Assembly: GCA_934418125.1 (NCBI GenBank)
Contig: CAKRWT010000025.1
Coordinates: forward strand, 1-32,486
Direction of reading: 5' to 3'
Origin: an uncultured Lachnospiraceae bacterium
GTDB lineage: Bacteria > Bacillota > Clostridia > Lachnospirales > Lachnospiraceae
Length of the DNA: 32,486 nucleotides
Shown here: positions 1-7,626 of the stretch, piece by piece
Layout of the letters: each line of letters starts with the position of its first letter
Numbering within the stretch: position 1 is the first letter of the stretch
Translations under genes and position numbers: made by a program
Notes under the pieces: generated by a model
Told to the model about the DNA's origin: nothing
Database searches by the model: none
The model's input: the letters and a program-made list of their open reading frames with translations, nothing else

Positions 1-271
1 GGTATAGAGTGGGCATAGGAAAGAAAAAGAGCCAAGAATACCCAAGGAATATCGACCTGGTGGGTATAGAGTGGGTATGGAGAAGAAAAAGAGCCAAGAA
101 TACCCAAGGAATATTAACTTAGTGGGTATAGAGATAAGAAAAATGTCCTCATACCTACGAAACCAAGAAACAGATGGGAAAGTGAGGGTAAGGGAAAGCA
201 AAAAATGCGCAAGTACCCAGAACAAAATGATTTTGTGGGTATAGAAGAGAAAAAGAGCCAAGAATACCCAC
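1..271. repeat. Array of degenerate 50-62 bp hairpin repeats
   Basis: The first two units (1-62 and 63-124) are near-identical 62-bp direct repeats. Three more diverged units follow at about 122-158, 186-218 and 235-271. In every unit the left arm GGGTA or GTGGGTAT is matched by a right arm TACCC or ATACCCAC after about 20-30 purine-rich bases, so each can fold into a stem-loop. The last unit is an exact 8-bp inverted repeat (235-242 with 264-271). The third unit keeps the fold through a G-T pair (122-129 with 151-158). The array runs off the left edge, so its full extent is unknown. There is no coding sequence. It ends about 44 bp before the next gene. Function is unknown. Confidence 0.75.
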
Positions 272-314
272 ATCCTCACTAGCAACCCAAATCAAGCAAT
301 GAAAGGAAAGAGTC

Positions 315-1103
315 ATGTTTGCACATTATGATACAATCAAAAAGAGAATAACGAACATCCAGTCAGAACTTCATAAAATTGAAGCTTTAGAGAAGCGGTT
401 TCCGGAGGAAGAATTAATCTGTGCCAGAAATGGAAAGTATTATAAATGGTATTTGAAGAATAAAGATAAAGATAAGTTAATACATCTTTCGAAACAAAAT
501 GGGGAACTGGCAAGAAAGCTGACAGCAAAGAGATATTATAAGTTAAGAAAGCAAGATTTGACAGATGAATTGGCTGCCTGTGAAGCTTATATGAGAAAGG
601 CAAATCGCTTTGGTAACAGGACAGAAAAGATGCTGGAGCATGATGAGTATGCAAGACTTCTTGATATTGGCATAGTTTCTAAAAACAAAGAATTACAGGA
701 ATGGATGGCTGCAAAATATGAGAGAAACATACAATATCCGGAGAAACTGATAGTAAAAGGAACACAGGGAAAATTTTTACGTTCAAAATCCGAGGCAATT
801 ATTGACAGGATACTGTATGGGACAGGAATCCCTTTTCACTATGAAGAAAAGCTGGTTTTGGGAGGCATAACAGTATCACCAGATTTTACGATCAGACATC
901 CGAAGACAGGAGAGTTTTTCTACTGGGAGCACTTAGGGATGATGGATAATGAGGATTATGTAAACCATGCTTGCGAAAAACTGAGGTTATATTGTGAGAA
1001 TAATATTATACCGTCCGTTAATTTGATTCTTACTTATGAAACAAAAGAGCATCCACTGGCAATCGGGATGGTAGAAAGGCTTGTAAATGAATACTTCCAA
1101 TAA
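315..1103 (+). CDS. Hypothetical protein with a PD-(D/E)XK nuclease-like C-terminal part
   Basis: This 262-residue soluble protein has no signal peptide or membrane segment. Residues 1-110 are highly charged and probably helical or coiled-coil (many K, E, R). Residues 155-262 hold SEAIID, then PDFTI about 30 residues later, then YWEHLG. That spacing of Glu, Asp and Glu-X-His resembles the PD-(D/E)XK nuclease core, with the usual Lys replaced by His, so activity is uncertain. The start ATG is preceded by GGAAAGAG at a sensible distance. The gene follows directly after a hairpin-repeat array and precedes a gene remnant, which suggests an accessory stretch. Similar stand-alone proteins of unknown role are, from memory, common in Lachnospiraceae. 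The nuclease assignment is inference from motif layout only. Confidence 0.7.
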   Translation: MFAHYDTIKKRITNIQSELHKIEALEKRFPEEELICARNGKYYKWYLKNKDKDKLIHLSKQNGELARKLTAKRYYKLRKQDLTDELAACEAYMRKANRFGNRTEKMLEHDEYARLLDIGIVSKNKELQEWMAAKYERNIQYPEKLIVKGTQGKFLRSKSEAIIDRILYGTGIPFHYEEKLVLGGITVSPDFTIRHPKTGEFFYWEHLGMMDNEDYVNHACEKLRLYCENNIIPSVNLILTYETKEHPLAIGMVERLVNEYFQ

Positions 1104-1400
1104 GGCAGAAAAACAATGAAATCATCAATGCCATCATTAAAATTTACGGGCTTATTTATCGGATGGATTTGTGTACAGATATTTATGAAGAGATTTCCAG
1201 TGGAGCAGAAATGTATCGGCTTATGGGCAAGTGTGGCAACATAACGGAAGTATTTGAGGAAACTTTTAAAACAGGGAATCAAAAAGGAAGAAGAAACATA
1301 TTACTTTTATAAAGCGTTATCGGTTATCAGTTATGATTTTGAAGTGGAAGAACTGGTAGACGTGATACAGGAAATAATCGCAGCAACGAAGCTTATGTAG
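1104..1400 (+). pseudogene. Frameshifted remnant, possibly of a sensor/GGDEF-type protein
   Basis: Two overlapping open frames without good starts share this stretch. The first (about 1106-1312) reads IINAIIKIYGLIYRMDL, then DIYEEISSGAEMYRLMGK. This resembles the short linker/PAS-like segments that precede GGDEF domains in Clostridia. The second, one base out of frame (about 1243-1400), reads RKYLRKLLKQGIKKEEETYY and ends in EELVDVIQEIIAATKLM with a TAG inside the terminator hairpin. Neither has a ribosome site or a plausible Met start. I read this as a decayed gene with at least one frameshift. Family identity is a guess, and chance open frames are possible. Confidence 0.3.
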
Positions 1401-1427
1401 CTTTGTTACTGCGGTTATTTTTGTTAT
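1380..1427. terminator. Hairpin terminator between the remnant and the chemotaxis gene
   Basis: A 14-bp stem (1380-1393 with 1399-1412, two G-T pairs, 5-base loop) is followed by GGTTATTTTTGTT on the plus strand. The minus-strand chemotaxis gene ends 20-35 bases away, so it may serve both directions. Confidence 0.6.
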
Positions 1428-1446
1428 TGCTCCTAAATTTAATTCC

Positions 1447-2754
1447 TTAGTTCATAATATGCAACTGTTTCAAACGGTCAGCACCGAGGTTCTTGATTTC
1501 ACCGACCAATTCGTCAGATACGGTAACAACCTTGGCGGTTGCATTGTGGCAGGAATCCATAACATGTCCTAAATCTTCCATATTCTGGCTGGCTGTCTTA
1601 CCGCGCTCTGCGTTCTCTTCGGCAAAGGTGTTCAGGCTGTCAACACTGTTAGCAATCACATTTTTATGCTCATCGAGGTCGTGAATCTCATTTCCGATAT
1701 CATTGATAGCAGTACTTACTTTGGAGATTTCTCCATTCAGCGTAGAGAAGATTTCTTCGCTGTTACGGATTTTAGCATCCTGTTTGCTGAAGGATTCGGA
1801 TACTTTATTGGTAATCTCCACGCTGTCATTGGAGTTGTTAATCAGAATCTCGACAATCTTGTTGATGTGTTCCGTAGATTCTCTGGACTGGTCAGCCAGG
1901 GTACGGATTTCTTCGGCAACAACGGCAAAGCCACGACCATGTTCACCAGCACGGGCAGCTTCAATGCTGGCATTTAAAGCAAGCAGATTGGTCTGACTGG
2001 AAATACCGGCGATAATTCCGGTTACAGTCTGGATTTCCTGAACAGACTGGTTGGTCAGCTGGGTCTGTTTATTTACTTCTTCGATAGCAGTTCCGTTTTC
2101 TTTGCTGATGGTCATCAGTTCTTCCATGATTGCCATGGCGGAATCGTTACAGTCAGTTAATGCTTGGGCACTTTCTGTCAAGGTGGTTACGTTTGCCAGG
2201 ATCTTATCAATGGCAGCACTGATGGAATCGGTCTTTTCCTTGATATCCTGTGTGCGCTCTGCCTGTACTTCGGTATTTTTGGTAATGGTGTTAACGGCAT
2301 CACTGGTGTTATCCATTACTTCGGTCATGGAATCAAACATCTGCTGGAATTCAGCAGAAACTTCACCGAGTTCATCAGTAGCGCGTTTGATGGTGGAAAT
2401 GGTAGAAGTAAGACCGGTAAAGGTATTATGTACATTGCGGACTAATTCCCCAAGCTCGTCCTCGCGTTCCAGAAGCTTTTCCGCCTTCTGAACCAGCTTA
2501 TTGTCGGCATCCTTGGCAACCGTTTCACCCATCATGGCAGCTTTCAGCGGTGTAAGGATTGTCTTCCCTACAAAAAACAGAAAGGCAAAAACAATACATG
2601 CCACAAGAATGGTCAGGATAATAGCAAAAAAGGCGCTGATAACTCCGAATTTTACAAGTCCCAGGATGATAATCTGGGAAAGGAGAATAGGCACGTAGAA
2701 TCCCAACAGCCCCAGAATAGCTTTGATATTTAGATTTTTCTTTGTGTTGTTCAT
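1447..2754 (-). CDS. Methyl-accepting chemotaxis protein without an extracellular sensor domain
   Basis: This 435-residue membrane-anchored signal transducer is expected to feed CheA/CheW arrays. Two adjacent membrane helices (about residues 12-33 and 38-62) are joined by only a few residues, so there is no extracellular ligand domain. A short linker follows, without a clear HAMP match, then a long coiled-coil. The invariant signalling hairpin tip lies at about 250-290, with [20 protein letters not shown] followed by [12 protein letters not shown]. The ligand, if any, must be sensed in the membrane or the cytoplasm, or through a partner. It is a single-gene unit with its own sigma-A promoter (2803-2832) and a ribosome site, AAAGGGAG, before the ATG. 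No other chemotaxis or flagellar gene is in the window. Confidence 0.93.
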   Translation of the reverse strand: MNNTKKNLNIKAILGLLGFYVPILLSQIIILGLVKFGVISAFFAIILTILVACIVFAFLFFVGKTILTPLKAAMMGETVAKDADNKLVQKAEKLLEREDELGELVRNVHNTFTGLTSTISTIKRATDELGEVSAEFQQMFDSMTEVMDNTSDAVNTITKNTEVQAERTQDIKEKTDSISAAIDKILANVTTLTESAQALTDCNDSAMAIMEELMTISKENGTAIEEVNKQTQLTNQSVQEIQTVTGIIAGISSQTNLLALNASIEAARAGEHGRGFAVVAEEIRTLADQSRESTEHINKIVEILINNSNDSVEITNKVSESFSKQDAKIRNSEEIFSTLNGEISKVSTAINDIGNEIHDLDEHKNVIANSVDSLNTFAEENAERGKTASQNMEDLGHVMDSCHNATAKVVTVSDELVGEIKNLGADRLKQLHIMN

Positions 2755-2802
2755 AGAATTGATACTCCCTTTCGTGTTGATAAATAGAAGATATATAATA
2801 CT

Positions 2803-2832
2803 AATATAGTCCTTTTACAAGGGGAGTGTCAA
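2803..2832 (-). promoter_or_regulatory. Sigma-A promoter of the chemotaxis gene
   Basis: Read on the minus strand: TTGACA (2832-2827), an 18-base spacer, then TATATT (2808-2803). The gene start is about 49 bases beyond the -10 box. Confidence 0.75.
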
Positions 2833-3083
2833 TTAACATAGATTCCAAAAATATATTTCTTTTTTGTGCTTTTTCATCATGACTTGTTCGCAAAATAAAA
2901 AAGATATGTTACACTAATAAACGTTAGTAAGTGTACTTGGTGAGCATTGATTTTGCAGGCAGTGCCATTGACATCAGTTTATGGTATCGTGATCTTTACT
3001 GTTTGTTATGTGATATTCCAGAAAAGGCAGAGAAGAAACAATAAAGGTATCAGCAAACCGACAGTAACAATAGCGGGAAAGAG

Positions 3084-3199
3084 AAAAGAATAAGTGGTAA
3101 ACCAAATGAGCCGGCAGATGCAAAAGAATAAGTGGTAAAACCAAATGAGCCAGCAGATGCAAAAGAATAAGTGGTAAAACCGAATGAGCTGGCAGATGA
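3084..3199. repeat. Three tandem 38-39 bp direct repeats
   Basis: The units are 3084-3121 (38 bp), 3122-3160 (39 bp) and 3161-3199 (39 bp). Each begins AAAAGAATAAGTGGTAAA and ends in (A/T)GAGC(C/T)(G/A)GCAGATG plus one base. The units differ at only a few positions. In one frame a 39-bp unit reads VVKPNEPADAKE followed by a stop codon, so the array as a whole is not coding. Confidence 0.85.
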
Positions 3200-3223
3200 A
3201 AAAGCGAAGAACCTAAAAAGATA

Positions 3224-3258
3224 GTGTGAAAAATCCATATATGAAAGATTTTTCACAC
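3224..3258. repeat. Perfect 12-bp inverted repeat
   Basis: GTGTGAAAAATC (3224-3235) is exactly complementary to GATTTTTCACAC (3247-3258) across an 11-base loop. On the minus strand the stem is followed by TATCTTTTT, so it could terminate minus-strand transcripts. On the plus strand there is no T-run. It lies about 100 bases upstream of holA. Confidence 0.6.
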
Positions 3259-3358
3259 ACGAGATTTATTAGAATGCAAGCGGTCAGAAATAAGAAACAG
3301 GGAAGATAAATCAGAAAAGACAGAAAAGGAATTATACGGCAAAGCAGGATAGAAGAAA

Positions 3359-4357
3359 ATGCAGAAATTAAATGAAGAAATAAAAACCGGGCAGTTAAAA
3401 CAGGTCTACATTTTATATGGAGAAGAAGCATATCTGCGCAATCAATATCGTGATAAGCTAAAACAGGCACTTCTAGGTAACGGTGATGCCATGAACTACC
3501 ATTATTTTGAGGGAAAAGATGTATCGCCGGGGGAAGTGATTGATTTGGCAGAGACGATGCCTTTTCTGGCAGAGCGCAGGGTAATCATACTGGAAAACAG
3601 CGGACTGTTTGCCAAGGGCGGAGAAACACTGGCAGGCTATTTGGCAGAACCGGCACAAACGGCTTATTTTGTTTTCGTGGAGTCTGCGGTAGACAAGCGC
3701 AGCAAGCTGTATAAGGCGGCAACAGCGAAGGGACGTGCCATTGAATTCAAGGCGCAGGATGAAAGCGTGCTGAAACGATGGATACTTGGTTTCCTGAAAA
3801 AGGAGAATAAGAACATTACCGAGCGTGATTTGAACTTTTTCCTGGAAAAGACGGGGGCGGATATGGAAAATATCCGTAAGGAGCTGGAAAAGCTGTTGTG
3901 CTACTGTATGGACCGGGATGTGATAACGGCACAGGATATTGAGTCTATCTGTACCAAACAGGTAAGCAACCAGATATTTGATATGATAAGTGCTGTGGCA
4001 GAGAAGCAGCAGAAGAAAGCCATGAACCTGTATTATGATTTACTGACGTTAAAGGAGCCGCCCATGCGGATTCTGTTTCTGATAACGAGACAGTTTAACA
4101 TGCTGCTGCAGGTAAAGGAACTGAAAAACAAGGGCTATGATGCCAACAGCATCGGGGAAAAGGTTGGGCTTGCTGGTTTTATTGCCAGAAAATATGTGGC
4201 ACAGGCGGCAAAATTCAAAGAAACAGATTTACGGCAGGCCGTGACGGACTGTGTGGAGGCAGAGGAAGCAGTAAAGACCGGTAAAATGAATGATGTGATG
4301 AGTGTGGAACTGCTTATTGTAAAATACAGTGCGCAGGAAGAAACGCAAAGAGGATAA
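3359..4357 (+). CDS. holA: DNA polymerase III subunit delta
   Basis: This 332-residue clamp-loader subunit opens the beta sliding clamp during replication. The N-terminus shows the family pattern: VYILYGEEAYLR near residue 16 (the P-loop-like region that lacks ATPase residues), then FLAERRVIILENS, and a C-terminal helical collar domain (about 200-325) with ILFLITRQFNMLLQVKEL. Length fits the family (about 320-350). The start ATG has a purine-rich but weak ribosome site (AGGATAGAAGAAA). The usual upstream comEC and downstream rpsT are not present. Confidence 0.93.
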   Translation: MQKLNEEIKTGQLKQVYILYGEEAYLRNQYRDKLKQALLGNGDAMNYHYFEGKDVSPGEVIDLAETMPFLAERRVIILENSGLFAKGGETLAGYLAEPAQTAYFVFVESAVDKRSKLYKAATAKGRAIEFKAQDESVLKRWILGFLKKENKNITERDLNFFLEKTGADMENIRKELEKLLCYCMDRDVITAQDIESICTKQVSNQIFDMISAVAEKQQKKAMNLYYDLLTLKEPPMRILFLITRQFNMLLQVKELKNKGYDANSIGEKVGLAGFIARKYVAQAAKFKETDLRQAVTDCVEAEEAVKTGKMNDVMSVELLIVKYSAQEETQRG

Positions 4358-4488
4358 TGTGTCAGGCCAAACGCATGAAGTAAATTCTGATTGAATTCTG
4401 ATACAATTCCGGTTTCGGAATGGAACAAGATATGATAAAATGAAATCGGTATATATCGATGGAAACAGGGGAAGCAGGAGGAAAAAAC

Positions 4489-4965
4489 GTGTTAGTTGAA
4501 TTGATTATTATTGTAGCGATTGTCTGGTGGGTGGTTAAGAAAAAGAAAGATGCTGCAAATGGGGGAAATCCCGGTAACGGCGCAGGGCCACAGATTACGG
4601 TAACACCGGCAAACCAGCAGAAGGAGAATACGGATTATTTTCGGAAAAATACGACACCGAAAAGTAATGCGGGCACCCGCAATGCCGTTGAGGAGGCAAA
4701 ACAGGATGGACATTCTACCACAGCCTATCTGATGGAAAAAGCACAGGCAGATGCCAGGGAGCATGCCAAGGAGAAAATGGAAGAACAGAAGAGACTGCGT
4801 GAAGCAAGAGGAAATCTTGCCGTGGCAGAGCGGTTGTTTGATGGCGACCCGGTTCCGCAGGGAAAAAGATGTGTTGTATGCGGCTATTGTGGCGCGGAGA
4901 ATCTGGTGCCGATGATGCCAAGAACAAGCTACAGCTGTTATTTTTGCAGGGAGCCGCTTAATTAG
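4489..4965 (+). CDS. Membrane-anchored zinc-ribbon protein, function unknown
   Basis: I choose the GTG at 4489 because GGAGG lies seven bases upstream; an in-frame ATG at 4459 lacks such a site. From the GTG the protein has 158 residues. It begins directly with a hydrophobic helix (LVELIIIVAIVWWVV) followed by KKKK, so it is N-terminally anchored with most of the chain in the cytoplasm. The middle is low-complexity and charged (Asn/Gly/Lys/Glu, probably partly coiled). The last 35 residues carry two Cys pairs, CVVCGYC and CYFC, arranged like a small zinc ribbon. It sits between holA and the yqeY-like gene on the same strand. I do not recognise a named family. Confidence 0.75.
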   Translation: MLVELIIIVAIVWWVVKKKKDAANGGNPGNGAGPQITVTPANQQKENTDYFRKNTTPKSNAGTRNAVEEAKQDGHSTTAYLMEKAQADAREHAKEKMEEQKRLREARGNLAVAERLFDGDPVPQGKRCVVCGYCGAENLVPMMPRTSYSCYFCREPLN

Positions 4966-5060
4966 ATAGGGGCCTTCGATTGGTTATTCACTTGCACATT
5001 TTGGACAGAGAGCAATCGATTTCACAATCAGCTGCAACATATAGAGAGGAGATATGAATT

Positions 5061-5507
5061 ATGAGCATGACAGACAAGGTGCGTGCCGAAATGGTCACAG
5101 CAATGAAGAACAAGGACAAGGAGAGAAAGGATTCCCTTTCCATGCTTTTATCTGCCCTGAAAAACAAGGCAATTGACAAGAGAGAGGACCTGACAGAAAC
5201 AGAGGAATTTGAGGTAGTCAACAAAGAAATCAAACAGACGAAAGAAACGATGGAAACAGCTCCGGCAGACAGAACGGATATTATCGAACAGTGCAAGAGT
5301 CGTCTGGCGGTTTACCAGGAGTTTGCACCGGCACAGATGAGCGAGGAAGAAATCAAGGCAGTTGTTCGGGAAGTGCTTTCCGGTCTTGGAATTGAGAATC
5401 CTACAGGCAAGGATAAAGGAAAAGTTATGAAGGAACTGATGCCTAAGGTAAAGGGACGTGCAGATGGCGGTCTGGTAAATAAAATCGTAGGAGAATTATT
5501 ACAGTAG
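5061..5507 (+). CDS. YqeY/GatB-tail domain protein
   Basis: This 148-residue soluble protein belongs to the YqeY family, which is homologous to the helical C-terminal tail of the tRNA-amidotransferase subunit GatB. The conserved parts are the N-terminal KDSLSMLLSALKNK, the central IIEQCKSRLAVYQEFAPAQM and the C-terminal MKELMPKVKGRADGGLVNKI. Length is typical (about 147-150). A clear AGAGGAGA ribosome site precedes the ATG. Stand-alone YqeY proteins have no firmly established biochemical role; a link with aminoacyl-tRNA handling is inferred from homology. Confidence 0.92.
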   Translation: MSMTDKVRAEMVTAMKNKDKERKDSLSMLLSALKNKAIDKREDLTETEEFEVVNKEIKQTKETMETAPADRTDIIEQCKSRLAVYQEFAPAQMSEEEIKAVVREVLSGLGIENPTGKDKGKVMKELMPKVKGRADGGLVNKIVGELLQ

Positions 5508-5544
5508 AGCCGGCAGGGCACAAACCGGACAGGAAGGGATTCAT

Positions 5545-6363
5545 ATGACAGCGTTTAAATTTCTTTTGAAAGATGGAAAAGATAAGGCACTTACCTTCAG
5601 CTATGATGACGGACAGGTTCATGACAGAAGACTGGTAAGCACTTTTGATGCTTATGGCATGAAAGCAACTTTTCACTTAAACAGTGGCACACTGGGGCAG
5701 ATGGGTTATGTGGAACCAGAGGAATTGCCAAAGCTGTATGCAAATCATGAAATTGCCTGTCATGGTGTGACGCATCCTTATTTTAATCAGCTATCAGCGG
5801 ATATGATGCTGCGGGAACTGGCAGAGGACCGCAGGGCATTGGAAGAATACAGCGGAAGAATTGTGCGGGGGTTTTCCTATCCTTTTGGGGAATATAACCA
5901 GGTTTTGTGCGAGCAGGCGAAGGCAGCTGGAATTGTCTATAGCCGTACTGTGGAAGCAACGATGCAGTTTAACCTGCCATCCGATTTCCTGTTATGGCAT
6001 CCTACCTGTCATCACAATCAGGTAACTGAGAAATTGGTACAGGATTTCCTGAATGCACCGGAGTATCGGAACCTGTCCCTGTTTTATATCTGGGGACACA
6101 GTTTTGAGTTTGCGAGAGAGGATAATTGGGACAGGATAGAGACAATCTGCAAGAGCCTGCAGGGCAGACCGGATGTATGGTATGCTACCAATGGTGAGAT
6201 TTATGAGTATGTTATGGCTATGCGCAGCCTGATAACTTCTATGGATGGAAACCGGTTGTATAACCCGACAGCCACAACCCTTTTCCTGGAAGTGGCTGAC
6301 CGGAAAGTAATCCTGGAAGGTGGGAAAATGCTGGATATACGCAACTGTGTATCAGCCGAATAG
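5545..6363 (+). CDS. Polysaccharide deacetylase (carbohydrate esterase family 4)
   Basis: This 272-residue metal-dependent NodB-homology enzyme would remove acetyl groups from a sugar polymer or oligomer. Motif 1 is SYDDG (residues 19-23, with the catalytic and metal-binding Asp pair), motif 2 is HGVTHP (73-78, metal-binding His pair) and motif 3 is FSYPFG (110-115). There is no signal peptide, so it should be cytoplasmic and act on imported oligosaccharides rather than on the cell wall. The ribosome site is GGAAGGGA before the ATG. It converges with the AraC regulator with a single base between stop codons, and sits next to a sugar importer and a GH3 enzyme. Acetyl-xylo-oligosaccharide deacetylation would fit, but the substrate is inference. 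Confidence 0.88.
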   Translation: MTAFKFLLKDGKDKALTFSYDDGQVHDRRLVSTFDAYGMKATFHLNSGTLGQMGYVEPEELPKLYANHEIACHGVTHPYFNQLSADMMLRELAEDRRALEEYSGRIVRGFSYPFGEYNQVLCEQAKAAGIVYSRTVEATMQFNLPSDFLLWHPTCHHNQVTEKLVQDFLNAPEYRNLSLFYIWGHSFEFAREDNWDRIETICKSLQGRPDVWYATNGEIYEYVMAMRSLITSMDGNRLYNPTATTLFLEVADRKVILEGGKMLDIRNCVSAE

Positions 6364-6364
6364 A

Positions 6365-7219
6365 TTACTCTTCGAAGAGGTTTCTGAATTCCGTAGGCGT
6401 ACAGCCTTTTATAATCTTAAACATTCTGATAAAGGCGGAGAGACTGGAGAAGCCCGACTGCAGGGCAACCTCGGTAATGGATATTTCGGGGTCGACTAAC
6501 AGCTTCTCTGCCTGTTCAATTCTTTTTCGGTTCAGATATTTATAGAAAGAATTTCCGGTAAAACTTTTGAATAAGCGGGTAAAATGGTATTTGCTGAAGC
6601 CTGCCAGGGCAGCTACCTCGTCAAGAGTCAGGTCTTCGGTACAATGTTCCTGAATATAGCGGCTGATGTAGATAAACTTGGCAGTGTATTCTTTTTGTTT
6701 GCTGTAGGTCACATCCGCTTTAATGCCTTCCCCCATATATTTGCGTCCGATGAGGACGAACATTTCAATCATCATGGAGTAGATGGAGGCACTGACCAGA
6801 ATGGAATCACTGAAATATTCCTGTTGGATTTGCAACATCAGGTCTTTAAGCCGCCCGTGGATATCCGGGGCACTATCGGCAGTAATGAGCAGGGTCGGCG
6901 GGATACTGTTCAGTACGGACTCCAGGTCAGAAATGTTATGCAACATGGAAAAATCTGCCTGAAAAATAAGCCGTTCTCCTTCCACTGCGGACATACTGTG
7001 AATGACGCCGGAATTGATGAACAGAATATCTCCTTCGTTCAAACAATAGGAGGTGTTCATGGAGTCTACATAATAAATGTTTTTTAATGGCATAAGTAAC
7101 TCGATGGGAGTATGCCAGTGCGATGGATAAGATTCAAAATCAATATTGTCATATAGGATAAATCCCTTTATTTCCTTGAAGTTTACGGTTTCCCGGATGC
7201 CTTCCAGTGTTTCAATCAT
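6365..7219 (-). CDS. AraC-family transcriptional regulator
   Basis: This 284-residue protein has an N-terminal cupin-like sugar-sensing domain (about 20-110, with HWHTPIE at 34-40 and a GDILFINSGVIH turn) and a C-terminal pair of helix-turn-helix motifs. The first HTH is around 198-219 (LDEVAALAGFSKYHFTRLFK) and the second around 247-270 (ITEVALQSGFSSLSAFIRMF). A strong AAGGAGG lies before the ATG. It is divergent from the sugar ABC operon across a 407-base region that holds phased direct repeats. The natural inference is that it activates the importer/GH3 operon in response to an oligosaccharide and may regulate itself. The inducer cannot be named from sequence. Confidence 0.93.
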   Translation of the reverse strand: MIETLEGIRETVNFKEIKGFILYDNIDFESYPSHWHTPIELLMPLKNIYYVDSMNTSYCLNEGDILFINSGVIHSMSAVEGERLIFQADFSMLHNISDLESVLNSIPPTLLITADSAPDIHGRLKDLMLQIQQEYFSDSILVSASIYSMMIEMFVLIGRKYMGEGIKADVTYSKQKEYTAKFIYISRYIQEHCTEDLTLDEVAALAGFSKYHFTRLFKSFTGNSFYKYLNRKRIEQAEKLLVDPEISITEVALQSGFSSLSAFIRMFKIIKGCTPTEFRNLFEE

Positions 7220-7296
7220 AAGAAAATCCTCCTTCGTTATAAAAATGACTAAAATCTGTTCTTACCATTCCAAACAGAATGGTTATATGTGAATAT

Positions 7297-7347
7297 CAAA
7301 AATTGCGATTTTGAAACAAAAATTGCTTATTAACATGCAAAAGTTGC
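7297..7347. promoter_or_regulatory. Three phased 10-bp direct repeats, likely AraC-type operators
   Basis: CAAAAATTGC occurs at 7297-7306 and 7317-7326, and CAAAAGTTGC at 7338-7347. Start-to-start spacings are 20 and 21 bp, two helical turns, so all copies face the same side of the DNA. That spacing is typical of paired half-sites for AraC-family proteins. Assignment to the adjacent regulator is inference. Confidence 0.55.
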
Positions 7348-7425
7348 TTTTTATAGAAACTATAATATCACATTATTTCAAAAAATAACAATAATTATAA
7401 GAAAAATTCGGCATAAAAATGTTAA

Positions 7426-7440
7426 TTGCAAGCGAAATAA
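7426..7440 (+). promoter_or_regulatory. Candidate catabolite-responsive element (cre)
   Basis: TTGCAAGCGAAATAA fits the degenerate CcpA-site pattern WTGNAANCGNWNNCW at 14 of 15 positions (the late C is A). Its position upstream of a sugar-uptake operon suits carbon catabolite control. The pattern is loose, so a chance match is possible. Confidence 0.4.
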
Positions 7441-7499
7441 GTGAAAAATGCACAATAAACAATCCTAAAATAAGGTAAAAACATACAAAAGCTATACAA

Positions 7500-7527
7500 C
7501 AATAATTGCAACAATAGCAATAATTGA
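7500..7527. promoter_or_regulatory. Second direct-repeat pair upstream of the sugar operon promoter
   Basis: CAATAATTGC (7500-7509) and CAATAATTGA (7518-7527) repeat at 18-bp spacing about 27 bases upstream of the weak -35 region, where an activator could contact RNA polymerase. They resemble the CAAAAATTGC triplet further left. Confidence 0.4.
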
Positions 7528-7554
7528 TAGTTAACAAGCAACTATTTTAAAGAT

Positions 7555-7583
7555 TCCATAAGACCGCTTTGCTATGCTATAGA
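7555..7583 (+). promoter_or_regulatory. Weak-35 promoter of the sugar ABC operon
   Basis: An extended -10 of the form TG-N-TATAGA lies at 7575-7583. The hexamer 17 bases upstream (TCCATA) is far from TTGACA, as expected for a promoter that needs an activator. The first gene starts about 44 bases downstream. Confidence 0.4.
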
Positions 7584-7626
7584 TGTAACAAATAAAGCTA
7601 CCAACTTATCAAGGGAGGATTACAAA

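Larger units (their letters stand above)
2833..3358. other. Gene-free stretch of 525 bases with repeats
   Basis: No convincing gene lies between the chemotaxis promoter and holA. A weak plus-strand promoter may sit at 2888-2916 (TTCGCA, 17 bases, TACACT). Short open frames near 2935-3060 encode peptides of about 36-48 residues that match nothing I recognise and lack good ribosome sites. The stretch contains the tandem repeat at 3084-3199 and a perfect inverted repeat at 3224-3258. In many Firmicutes comEC lies upstream of holA; it is absent here. Confidence 0.6.
7220..7626. promoter_or_regulatory. Divergent control region between the AraC gene and the sugar operon
   Basis: This 407-base, very A/T-rich gene-free stretch is dense in TTGC and GCAA words. 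From left to right it holds a 7-bp inverted repeat ACCATTC/GAATGGT (7264-7270 with 7277-7283) in the likely leader of the araC-type gene, the direct-repeat triplet 7297-7347, a cre-like box 7426-7440, a second direct-repeat pair 7500-7527, a weak-35 promoter 7555-7583, and the GGGAGG ribosome site of the binding-protein gene at about 7613. Confidence 0.7.

Noticed and set aside
1..271. CRISPR array
   Set aside because: Units differ in length and the loops between arms are similar to each other rather than unique spacers; repeats are too degenerate and no cas gene is near.
1493..2698. Several plus-strand frames opposite the chemotaxis gene
   Set aside because: Antisense shadows of a strongly conserved coding sequence with no ribosome sites or recognisable domains.
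2935..3060. Short membrane peptide upstream of the tandem repeats
   Set aside because: About 36-48 codons with non-ATG starts and no ribosome site; too weak to call a gene.
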